This document shows positions 15,760 to 22,701 of a stretch of DNA of 31,278 nucleotides, piece by piece. The translations under genes and the position numbers were made by a program. The notes under the pieces are model-generated. The model did no database searches, had not been told where the DNA came from, and saw nothing but the letters and a program-made list of their open reading frames with translations. The stretch's first letter is position 1; each line of letters starts with the position of its first letter. Source of the DNA: UBA8337 sp965662725 (GTDB taxonomy: Bacteria > Pseudomonadota > Alphaproteobacteria > RS24); contig CBFIIT010000017.1 in the NCBI GenBank assembly GCA_965662725.1, positions 1 through 31,278 on the forward strand, written 5' to 3'.

Positions 15760-17148
15760 TCAAAAAAGCAGCAGGGTCGCAAAACCCAAAAAGGCGAAAA
15801 AGCCGATAACATCCGTAACGGTTGTAACAAACACGCTGGAGGCAATAGCCGGATCAATGCCCATCCGGTCGAGGCTTATCGGTATCAAGATACCGGCCAG
15901 CGCGGCGACCACCAAATTGACAATCATCGCCGCCGCCAAAACAATGCCCAGCATCGGGTCGCCAAACCACAAAGCGCCGACTATGCCGGTGACAATGGCG
16001 AAGACAAAGCCGTTCAAAAAGCCGACCCCCAATTCGCGATAGACGACGCGCGCCGCATTGACCGGCAGCAATTCCTGCGTTGCCAGACCGCGCACGGTAA
16101 TGGTCAGTGTTTGCGTGCCGGCATTGCCGCCCATAGAAGCAACAATCGGCATTAGAATGGCCAGTGCCACCATTTTCTCAATCGACGCGTCAAACAGGCC
16201 GATAACCAGAGAAGCGGCAATCGCCGTCAGTAGATTGAGGAACAACCAAGAGACGCGCCCGCGCGCCGCCTCCAGCACGCTGTCGGTCACCGCCTCATCG
16301 CCAACACCACCAAGGCGTAAAATATCTTCCCCGGCCTCTTCGGCAATCACTTCAAAAACATCATCCGCCGTAATCACGCCAATCAGCCTTTGGTCATCAT
16401 CAACCACCGGTGCTGAGACCAAATTATAACGCTCAAACAAGCGCGCCACTTCTTCACGGTCAATCGCTGCCTCAATAACGGTGAAGTCATCATGCAAAAG
16501 CGTTTCCATGGCGTGTGGACGTTGCGCCCGCAATATCTCAGCCAAATGCACAACACCGACCGGCGTATGGGTCGGATCGGTGACATAAATTTCCAGAAAA
16601 TCATCCGGCAAATCGGCCGTTTCGCGCAAATAATCAATCGTCTGCCCGACAGTCCAAAACGGTGGTACGGAAATAAATTCCGACTGCATCAAGCGACCGG
16701 CACTGTCCTCGGGAAAGTCCAGCGAGCGTTGAAGAACCAGCCGCTCGGTTTGCGGAATTTGTTCCAGCACTTCCTGCCGCTCGGCATCGTCCATATCTTC
16801 CAGAACAAATACCGCATCATCACTGTCGAGTTGCTGCACCGTGGCGACAACCGTGTCGGTATCGACAATATCGAGCACATCATCGCGAATGGCATCATCA
16901 AGCTCGGCAAAAACTTCCGGCGGCAAATCTGCACCAACCTGCTCAAGCAGGCTACGCCTCAAATCAGCCGGCAAAACGGTTATGATTTCGGCAATATCGG
17001 ATTCGTGGCGGTTTTCCAGATCAGCCTTTAATGCCACGTCATCATCGGCCCGAATAAGCTCAATCAACGCCTCAAAAAGCTCCGGCGTCAGGCTTTCTGC
17101 CCCCAGATACTCGCCTTCCTGCGGCGTTTCGGTGCTGTTCTCCGACAT
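15760..17148 (-). CDS. mgtE: Magnesium transporter MgtE
   Basis: This inner-membrane Mg2+ channel is gated by cytoplasmic Mg2+. Domains in order are the acidic MgtE N-domain (about residues 30-140; for example ADLRRSLLEQVGADLPPEVFAEL), a CBS pair (about 150-270; SAPVVDDDQRLIGVITADDVFEV in the second CBS) and five membrane helices to the C-terminus. The pore region is recognisable (PIVASMGGNAGTQTLTITVRGLA). The start at 17148 is preceded by AGGTCTGGA; a longer reading frame upstream would run into the divergent MAPEG gene. It is 462 residues long. No M-box-type leader is visible in the 127-base gap. Confidence 0.95.
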   Translation of the reverse strand: MSENSTETPQEGEYLGAESLTPELFEALIELIRADDDVALKADLENRHESDIAEIITVLPADLRRSLLEQVGADLPPEVFAELDDAIRDDVLDIVDTDTVVATVQQLDSDDAVFVLEDMDDAERQEVLEQIPQTERLVLQRSLDFPEDSAGRLMQSEFISVPPFWTVGQTIDYLRETADLPDDFLEIYVTDPTHTPVGVVHLAEILRAQRPHAMETLLHDDFTVIEAAIDREEVARLFERYNLVSAPVVDDDQRLIGVITADDVFEVIAEEAGEDILRLGGVGDEAVTDSVLEAARGRVSWLFLNLLTAIAASLVIGLFDASIEKMVALAILMPIVASMGGNAGTQTLTITVRGLATQELLPVNAARVVYRELGVGFLNGFVFAIVTGIVGALWFGDPMLGIVLAAAMIVNLVVAALAGILIPISLDRMGIDPAIASSVFVTTVTDVIGFFAFLGFATLLLF

Positions 17149-17275
17149 ATATCCAGACCTTGTTATTTGCACCGCACCCATAAAGCTTGTGTATGAAACA
17201 ATTCTTAAAGTGACGCGGCAGGTTTCTCTTCTTACGATATAGGGGCTTATTCGATTCGTCCAAAAGGGGGGACAT

Positions 17276-17650
17276 ATGACTGACGTTCTTATCGCCACAT
17301 TAGTGGTTTACTTGATACATATTATGCTGCCGGGCATGCTGGCTATGGTTCGCAAAGAACTGACAAATGACTATCTGGTCGGGCCGCGTGATGAAACAAA
17401 AGAAGTATCGGCAATCATTGGCCGCGCGCGCCGCGCCAGTGCCAATATGCAAGAAAGCCTATTGGTTTTCATGCCATTGGCTGTACTGGCAATTGCAACC
17501 GGCGGACCGGTGGCTGAAACGGCAACGATTTGGCTGGGCCTGCGTATCGCCTATCTGGTGTCTTATCTGATGGGTGTTTCTTACTTCCGCACGCTTATCT
17601 GGTTTGCTTCCGTTATCTGCTTGGCACTGATGGCGCTTGCGCTGGTTTAA
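17276..17650 (+). CDS. MAPEG family membrane protein
   Basis: This 124-residue protein has four predicted helices and the motif GRARRASANMQESL in the cytoplasmic loop after helix 1, typical of bacterial MAPEG proteins, whose eukaryotic relatives conjugate glutathione to lipids. The bacterial role is largely unknown. A strong ribosome-binding site, AAGGGGGG, lies at about 17262-17269. It is divergent from mgtE. The stop at 17648-17650 directly abuts the stop of a possible minus-strand ORF. Confidence 0.88.
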   Translation: MTDVLIATLVVYLIHIMLPGMLAMVRKELTNDYLVGPRDETKEVSAIIGRARRASANMQESLLVFMPLAVLAIATGGPVAETATIWLGLRIAYLVSYLMGVSYFRTLIWFASVICLALMALALV

Positions 17651-17824
17651 TTACCAGTCAAATTCGTCCATATGGTCGGCGAAGAATTCTTCTTCGTCAT
17701 AAAACCATTCAGCGTCAAAAACCGGATTGGGTTTCGGTTTACGCATGGAAATGACTTTACCGCCCTCGCCTTTTGGCAAGGGCGGTTTTTCATTTTTATC
17801 TTTTGTGTCGTCTGACTGTTTCAT
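17651..17824 (-). CDS. Possible small acidic protein, 57 residues
   Basis: An open frame of 57 codons starts MKQSDDTKDKNEK and ends FADHMDEFDW. The C-terminal half is rich in Asp, Glu, Phe and Trp (FDAEWFYDEEEFF) and the middle is basic and Pro-rich. The gap would otherwise hold no gene for 263 bases. Codon choice in the 3' half looks like neighbouring genes. Against it, the ribosome-binding site is weak (GAGG ten bases before the ATG) and a plus-strand terminator hairpin lies inside the frame. I do not recognise the family. Confidence 0.42.
   Translation of the reverse strand: MKQSDDTKDKNEKPPLPKGEGGKVISMRKPKPNPVFDAEWFYDEEEFFADHMDEFDW
17759..17790 (+). terminator. Rho-independent terminator downstream of the MAPEG gene
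   Basis: ACCGCCCT (17759-17766) pairs with AGGGCGGT (17779-17786). One C-A mismatch follows, then GCC/GGC closing a TTTT loop; five T follow. It reads as a terminator only on the plus strand, 109 bases after the MAPEG stop, and lies within the possible minus-strand small ORF. Confidence 0.65.
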
Positions 17825-17869
17825 TCCACTTCATCCTCGTCTAAGCTATTTACGCAAAACAACAAAAGT

Positions 17870-17889
17870 CAGGTCAATATTAAGACCTG
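17870..17889. promoter_or_regulatory. Perfect inverted repeat before the four-helix membrane protein gene
   Basis: CAGGTC (17870-17875) and GACCTG (17884-17889) are separated by an AT-only eight-base loop, 24 bases before the start codon. It could be an operator or a leader hairpin near the ribosome-binding site at about 17903. No T-run follows, so it is not a terminator. Confidence 0.3.
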
Positions 17890-17913
17890 CGACAAAAAGG
17901 GCGAGGAAAAGCC

Positions 17914-18330
17914 ATGAGTAAATTTTGGGTCAACTGGTTGAATATTTGGTGCTTCGGCTTGATTGTGTTTGGCGCGGTGCTGGCACTGGCGGCGATTGAA
18001 GGTTTTGAGGGCGGTGCGCGGCTTATGCTCACCTTACAAAACCCCGAAAAACCGCCGGTTTTCAATGATGTGGAGCGCTTTGCCTTTGGCCTTATCGGAG
18101 CCATTACAATTGGTTGGGGACTGACATTTTTCTACTTTTTCAGGGCCGCACAAGCCAGCCATCTCGGCGATAAAATGTATCGGCAAGCCTTTGTCATTCT
18201 GATTATTTGGAACCTGATAGATGGCTATATCAGCTACATAACCGGCTTTCAGATGAACATTATCAGCAATCTGATTTTATCGCTGGGGCTGATCATTCCA
18301 CTTTATATGACCGGAAAGCTAAGCGGCTAG
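17914..18330 (+). CDS. Four-helix integral membrane protein, unrecognised
   Basis: This 138-residue protein has hydrophobic segments at about residues 12-28, 58-78, 91-107 and 114-132 and few charged residues outside the loops. A conserved-looking loop is NPEKPPVFNDVERF. I do not recognise the family. GAGG at about 17903-17906, seven bases from the ATG, supports translation. It stands alone between a terminator and the convergent symporter gene, 15 bases away. Confidence 0.75.
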   Translation: MSKFWVNWLNIWCFGLIVFGAVLALAAIEGFEGGARLMLTLQNPEKPPVFNDVERFAFGLIGAITIGWGLTFFYFFRAAQASHLGDKMYRQAFVILIIWNLIDGYISYITGFQMNIISNLILSLGLIIPLYMTGKLSG

Positions 18331-18345
18331 ATACGCGCCGACCCA

Positions 18346-19677
18346 TTATTCGGTTTGCGAGGCTTTGATTTTCGCCTGCAATTCAGCCTGCACTTTGGCA
18401 GTTAACGGAAAGCGCAACGCGATAATAATCGCCCCGATGAAAAACACCGCCGGTGCAATCGCATATAAGACCCGCAGCACAAGCAAATCATCAAACGCAT
18501 TTTCTGACAGCAATTTGGCGTCGAAATTGGTGAATGACAATGCACGAATGGCCAGGAATGTGCCGAGCGCAGTGGAGATTTTTGCCGTCATGCTTGCAAA
18601 CGCAATATAAGCTCCGGCACGTGCCTTGCCGGTCTCCGCCGTTTCGACATCAATCACATCGGCCAATATCGCCAAAGGCAGGAATTGCAAGCCGCCAAAA
18701 CACGCCCCTTTGGCAATGAAAAAGACGACAAACAGCCAGTAATCATCGGCAGTGAAAAACATATTTATCGCTGAGATAATCGCTACGGTAATCAGCGTAC
18801 CGGCAAAAGCGACATGCTTACCGATTTTGCGCCCCAGCCATAACCAGCCGGGCACCGCCGCCAAACCGGCAACAAAATAAATGAAATATAGCGTGCCGAC
18901 CCCGTCAGCTTGAATGACCGACTTCATAAAGAACAAAGACAGCGCATTTCGAAATGCTTCAGCCAGCGTTACAATCAGCAAAAGGCCGATAACCATCCGC
19001 ATCGGCTTATTGGCCCAAACCTTTTGCACCCCTTCCATGAAAGAGGCTTTTGACTCGTTTTCGGCTTTGGTGGGCGGCACTTCTTTCACAAACAGGCACA
19101 ACAGCAACACCGCAATCGGCGTTGAAATGCAAATCGCCAAGGCCATGCCACGCATAATGGACGGGGTATCACCGGCCCCATATTGCTCGACCAGAAACGG
19201 AATAAACGCCGCCACCAATAAGCCAATAAGGGTAAATTGCTCGCGCCAAGCAGTGACCCGCGCGCGTTGATGATAATCCGGTGACAGCTCCGCCCCCCAT
19301 GCGCCGTATGGCAGACCGACCAGCGTAGTGCCGATATACATACCGGCAATACACAGCAGCAAATAAACCGAATCCGCCCCTTCCATCGGCACGAATAGCA
19401 GCCAAATAGAACCACACAAAACCGGCACGCCGAGCAATATAAGCGGGCGCCGACGCCCAAATGGTGTACGCAAGCGATCGGATATCGTGCCGACCAGCGG
19501 GTCGGTAACGACATCGGATAATTTGGCAAGCAACAGCATTGTCGCCACTGCGGCCAGCGACACGCCGATTTCACCTGCATAAAATGCCGGTAGCCATATC
19601 GCAATCGGATAGCCGACCAACGCCAATGGCAAACCCAGCATTCCGTAAATCGATAATGTTGTTTTTGATAAAGCCAC
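18346..19677 (-). CDS. GPH-type (MelB-like) sugar:cation symporter, MFS superfamily
   Basis: This 443-residue transporter has about 12 membrane helices. The loop KLSDVVTDPLVGTISDRLRTPFGRRRPLILLG contains the GPH-family signature, with the Asp residues used for cation coupling in MelB. PYGAWGAELSPDYHQRARVTAWR is a second family segment. The substrate is probably a glycoside, pentoside or hexuronide, but cannot be specified. The start is a GTG (19677-19675) with GGGGGG six bases upstream. No sugar hydrolase or regulator is adjacent. Confidence 0.88.
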   Translation of the reverse strand: MALSKTTLSIYGMLGLPLALVGYPIAIWLPAFYAGEIGVSLAAVATMLLLAKLSDVVTDPLVGTISDRLRTPFGRRRPLILLGVPVLCGSIWLLFVPMEGADSVYLLLCIAGMYIGTTLVGLPYGAWGAELSPDYHQRARVTAWREQFTLIGLLVAAFIPFLVEQYGAGDTPSIMRGMALAICISTPIAVLLLCLFVKEVPPTKAENESKASFMEGVQKVWANKPMRMVIGLLLIVTLAEAFRNALSLFFMKSVIQADGVGTLYFIYFVAGLAAVPGWLWLGRKIGKHVAFAGTLITVAIISAINMFFTADDYWLFVVFFIAKGACFGGLQFLPLAILADVIDVETAETGKARAGAYIAFASMTAKISTALGTFLAIRALSFTNFDAKLLSENAFDDLLVLRVLYAIAPAVFFIGAIIIALRFPLTAKVQAELQAKIKASQTE

Positions 19678-19870
19678 AGTATTCCCCCCAATTGGGCATA
19701 ACTATGTCAGCCGTTCAGCGTCGATTCAATGGCATTCTTGCCTTGTATGATTCGAATTTTCAGCAAACCTCACGAAATAATATTACGCTAAAGAGCGCTT
19801 AACAGTTATTTAATTACGAAATAGTCAAAATCTGTCGGTTTTTGGTAGCAAGTCACTGGCCTTTGGGCGT

Positions 19871-19911
19871 CCAACCCTGCAAACTTTGGTCACTGCTGGT
19901 TGGGTCAGCAG
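19871..19911 (+). promoter_or_regulatory. Leader with competing hairpins upstream of the small membrane protein pair
   Basis: CTGCTG (19893-19898) and CAGCAG (19906-19911) form a perfect six-base stem with a seven-base loop. The loop, plus the last stem base, is GGTTGG (19898-19903), which is complementary to CCAACC at 19871-19876. The two pairings would compete or form a pseudoknot, 12 bases before the ribosome-binding site GAGGAGG. The rest of the 262-base divergent gap (19678-19939) is AT-rich and holds no gene that I can see. Confidence 0.33.
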
Positions 19912-19939
19912 AAAAACAAAAACGAGGAGGACCCAAACG

Positions 19940-20158
19940 ATGGAAAACATCAAAACCATTGTAAACAATGTCACGGATGTATTTGTTGCGCTTTTGGCGC
20001 TTGCCATTGTGGCCAGCCTATTGGTCGGCCAATCAAATATGGCGTTTCTCGGCGATGTTGCCGGTAACATTACAGCGCTTGTTGCAACGCTTGGGGCAGC
20101 AGGCCTGCCCGGGCTTATTGCGCTCGGCATCATCTTGATGCTGTTCCGGCAAGACTAA
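19940..20158 (+). CDS. Small two-helix membrane protein, first of a tandem pair
   Basis: This 72-residue protein has helix 1 at about residues 13-30, a short loop containing FLGDVAGN, and a hydrophobic C-terminal half (about 44-69) ending in FRQD. The start is fixed by a near-perfect ribosome-binding site, GAGGAGG (19924-19930), nine bases from the ATG. I do not recognise a family. The next gene has the same plan, including an LGDxAG motif and a closing IIL..L..R segment, so the two look like distant tandem paralogues. Phage-holin-like topology is possible, but no phage genes surround it. Confidence 0.72.
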   Translation: MENIKTIVNNVTDVFVALLALAIVASLLVGQSNMAFLGDVAGNITALVATLGAAGLPGLIALGIILMLFRQD

Positions 20159-20197
20159 CCGGTAAACCCGGCAGCAAATAGAAAGAAGGAATGGACC

Positions 20198-20470
20198 ATG
20201 GATAAAGTGAATGCTTACGCAAGCACATTAACCCGATTGTTTCTTCGTATTGCTGAAGTGGCAGGTGCCTTGGTGCTTGCCCTTTTGACAATCTATTTGC
20301 TGCTGGGTGATACGGCCGGCCCCTATATTGTGTCAGTCGCCGATAATGTTGCCGACTTTATCAGCAAAGTAACACCTGCTGCCGCGCTGGCGCTGGCGAT
20401 AATTTTAGGCCTGCTGCATCTCATGCGGCGCGAGGGCGACAAGCCGAAAACTTCTTCCAAAAAGAAATAA
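20198..20470 (+). CDS. Small two-helix membrane protein, second of a tandem pair
   Basis: This 90-residue protein has helix 1 at about residues 16-37, the loop LLLGDTAGPYIVSVADN, helix 2 at about 60-76, then a basic tail DKPKTSSKKK that should lie in the cytoplasm. AAGGA at 20186-20190 is seven bases from the ATG. It starts 39 bases after the first member and shares its LGDxAG motif, so co-transcription is likely. The stop codon is immediately followed by the encoded CCA of an opposite-strand tRNA, with no visible terminator between. Family and function are unknown. Confidence 0.72.
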   Translation: MDKVNAYASTLTRLFLRIAEVAGALVLALLTIYLLLGDTAGPYIVSVADNVADFISKVTPAAALALAIILGLLHLMRREGDKPKTSSKKK

Positions 20471-20557
20471 TGGTGCGACCGAGAAGACTCGAACTTCCAC
20501 GGGTGTTACCCCACAGCGACCTCAACGCTGCGCGTCTACCAATTCCGCCACGGTCGC
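20471..20557 (-). tRNA. tRNA-Leu (anticodon GAG)
   Basis: Read on the minus strand, the molecule starts GCGACCGTGGCGGAATTGGT and ends CGGTCGCACCA. The seven-base acceptor stem GCGACCG pairs perfectly with CGGTCGC, the discriminator is A, and CCA is encoded (20471-20473). The anticodon stem CAGCG/CGCTG encloses loop TTGAGGT, giving anticodon GAG, which reads CUC and CUU leucine codons. The long variable arm and GTTCGAGTC T-loop fit a class II tRNA-Leu. Confidence 0.97.
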
Positions 20558-20628
20558 ACGCGATAACCGGATAGTCAGTAGGCCTGTTAGCTAGCAAAAT
20601 AATCGCTGTATAACAAGCGAGATAACCC

Positions 20629-21357
20629 TTAAATCCCGTCGCCATCGACATTCAAATGAATGCCGCATTCATCCTTATCGCTATCGGCCCAACGGCCTGA
20701 ACGATAATCACCACCCTCTTCTACCTTATTGGTGCAGGGCATGCAGCCAATCGACAAATAGCCGTCTTTGACCAAGGGATGACGCGGTAAATTATGCTGC
20801 TCAATATAGGCTTTCAATTGCTCGAGATCCCAATTGGCCAGCGGATTGATTTTATAGCGACCATCGGTGTCTTTCTCGATGATTTGCATTTGCGCACGTG
20901 TGCCGGTTTGAAACCGCTTGCGGCCGGTAATCAGGGCATCAAACGGCGCAACCGCACGAGCCTGCGGGCGCACTTTGCGCAAATCGCAGCACGCATCCGT
21001 ATCGCGCTGCCACAAGCCGCCTTTTGCGTCTTCCGCATCCAATTCACGCGGGTCCGGCCCAACCGTGCGCACATCCATAAGCCCCAGCTTGTCTTGCAAG
21101 CGGTCACGATAGCGCAAAGTCTCGCCAAAAAGCTTACCGGTATTCAGCATGATAACCGGAACTGTCGGGTCAATTTCTGAAATCATATGCAGCAAAATCA
21201 CCGACTCCGCGCCAAAAGACGAAACAATGGTGATGCGGTCAACAAATTGCTCTTCAATCGCATGGCGCAAAATATCTTGCGCGCTCATGGTTTCATAAAG
21301 GGCGTTTAAATCGTTCAAAACCGGTGCTTCACTCGTCTGCACTGCCAAAGTGCTCAT
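20629..21357 (-). CDS. cysH: Assimilatory APS/PAPS reductase, iron-sulfur type
   Basis: This enzyme reduces adenylyl sulfate (or PAPS) to sulfite in sulfate assimilation. Cys123-Cys124 and Cys205-x2-Cys208 are the four ligands of a [4Fe-4S] cluster, which points to the APS-reducing subclass rather than E. coli-type PAPS reductase. The catalytic Cys231 lies in ECGIH. SSFGAESV near residue 47 is the nucleotide-binding loop. The ATG at 21357 overlaps the stop of the siroheme gene (ATGA), indicating coupled translation. It is 242 residues long. No sulfite reductase (cysI) gene lies next to it. Confidence 0.94.
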   Translation of the reverse strand: MSTLAVQTSEAPVLNDLNALYETMSAQDILRHAIEEQFVDRITIVSSFGAESVILLHMISEIDPTVPVIMLNTGKLFGETLRYRDRLQDKLGLMDVRTVGPDPRELDAEDAKGGLWQRDTDACCDLRKVRPQARAVAPFDALITGRKRFQTGTRAQMQIIEKDTDGRYKINPLANWDLEQLKAYIEQHNLPRHPLVKDGYLSIGCMPCTNKVEEGGDYRSGRWADSDKDECGIHLNVDGDGI

Positions 21358-21914
21358 GCCAGCCAACCTTTCTCATCAATCACCTGATTGCTGTTATCAA
21401 TCAGCGTTTTGAAATCCGCCCCTTCGGCACGCCAACCATCGCGTAAATCCGATAACTCGTTCAGGCGTTGCGCCCAACTTTCGGGATATTGTTCTTCCAG
21501 CTTGCTTTTCAAACGCCGCGCCAGACCGGGCGACTTACCGCCGGTTGACGCTGTCAGTAACATATCGCCACGACGAACAATCGCCGGCACATGAAAATCG
21601 CAAAGCGGCTTCACATCCTCAACATTAACCAGCGTTTTAACGGCCCGCGCCTGCGCGGTGAGCTGCTCTTGCAGCGCGTCTTCAATATTGGCGATATAGA
21701 CCACGTGACAAGCTGCCAAATCGTCTTGCGTAGGCCAGACTTCAATCAATCTGTCACCCGCCAGCGTCACCATATCGGCCTCAGCATTCTCAGCATAAAC
21801 GCGCACATATTCCGCACCCGCCGCATCAACCATTTGCAAACGGCGGCGCGCTTGCGGCCCACTGCCGACAACCGCAATGGTTAATTGGCTGACATCAAGG
21901 ACAATCGGTAACAT
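21354..21914 (-). CDS. Precorrin-2 dehydrogenase/sirohydrochlorin ferrochelatase (CysG N-domain type, Met8-like)
   Basis: This 186-residue protein has an N-terminal Rossmann segment (LTIAVVGSGPQARRRLQMV) and the family motif RRGDMLLTASTGGKSPGLARRLK. It corresponds to the N-terminal half of CysG without the methyltransferase half, so uroporphyrinogen-III methyltransferase must be encoded elsewhere. It makes siroheme, the cofactor of sulfite reductase, which fits its coupling to cysH. AAGGAGA lies six bases before the ATG. The 124-base gap to the divergent lipB is strongly AT-rich and probably contains both promoters. Confidence 0.9.
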   Translation of the reverse strand: MLPIVLDVSQLTIAVVGSGPQARRRLQMVDAAGAEYVRVYAENAEADMVTLAGDRLIEVWPTQDDLAACHVVYIANIEDALQEQLTAQARAVKTLVNVEDVKPLCDFHVPAIVRRGDMLLTASTGGKSPGLARRLKSKLEEQYPESWAQRLNELSDLRDGWRAEGADFKTLIDNSNQVIDEKGWLA

Positions 21915-22038
21915 TTCTTATCTCCTTGCTCTTTATATGGGGCATCGCCGCCTATTTATCAATATTTATATGTGATTATTTTATATTTACATTTTATTTT
22001 GTTTTTATGATAGCGCGGTTCAATGGTAAAACCGAAAC

Positions 22039-22701
22039 ATGACGTCGAAACCGGAAATCATTTTCAGCGATAAACCCGTCGCCTATCCCGATGCGCTTAC
22101 CTTTATGGAGCAGCGCGTGGCCAACATTATTGACGAAAAACAGCCGGAATGCTTGTGGTTTTTAGAGCATCCGCCGCTTTATACAGCAGGCACGAGTGCC
22201 AATCCGTCAGATTTATTACAGCATGACCGGTTTCCGGTCTATGACACCAAGCGCGGTGGTGAATATACTTATCACGGGCCTGGGCAACGGGTCGTTTATC
22301 TGATGCTTGACCTTAGAAAGCGTGGCCGCGATGTGCGCCGCTTTGTACAGCAGGCCGAAAACTGGGTGATACAAACGCTCGATGATTTCAATATCAAAGC
22401 GCATATCACTGAAGGGCGGGTTGGTGTTTGGGTGCCGCGGCCTGATAAAGGGCCGATGAAGGAAGATAAGATTGCCGCTATCGGTTTACGCATTCGCCGC
22501 TGGGTCAGCTTTCATGGCATCTCAATCAATGTTGAGCCGGAGCTTGAGCATTTCGGCGGCATTGTGCCATGTGGCATTACCGACCAAAGCGTCACCAGCA
22601 TGGTAGATCTGGGATATCCGATTGCCATGGAAGAACTGGATAAAGCGCTGTTGGAAAACTTTGACGCGGCGTTTAATGCGCCTATTCAAACTCCAGCATA
22701 A
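22039..22701 (+). CDS. lipB: Octanoyltransferase LipB
   Basis: LipB transfers octanoyl from acyl carrier protein to the lipoyl domains of 2-oxoacid dehydrogenases. The catalytic pair is visible: Lys144 in DKIAAIG and Cys178 in VPCGI. GGEYTYHGPGQRVVYLMLDL and SFHGISINV are conserved family segments. At 220 residues it has normal length. The last 20 bases overlap the end of the convergent pccA. lipA is not in the window. Confidence 0.96.
   Translation: MTSKPEIIFSDKPVAYPDALTFMEQRVANIIDEKQPECLWFLEHPPLYTAGTSANPSDLLQHDRFPVYDTKRGGEYTYHGPGQRVVYLMLDLRKRGRDVRRFVQQAENWVIQTLDDFNIKAHITEGRVGVWVPRPDKGPMKEDKIAAIGLRIRRWVSFHGISINVEPELEHFGGIVPCGITDQSVTSMVDLGYPIAMEELDKALLENFDAAFNAPIQTPA

Noticed and set aside
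15481..16155. A 224-codon plus-strand ORF opposite the Kelch gene and mgtE
   Set aside because: Both genes beneath it are secure on the minus strand; the ORF is low-complexity Arg/Asn/His-rich and has no ribosome-binding site.
17149..17275. An M-box or other Mg2+-sensing leader before mgtE
   Set aside because: The 127-base divergent gap is too short for an M-box and shows no matching stem structure.
19940..20470. The two small membrane proteins as a phage holin or toxin-antitoxin module
   Set aside because: No lysis, phage or antitoxin gene adjoins them, both members are membrane proteins, and composition is like the surrounding genes; left as unknown.
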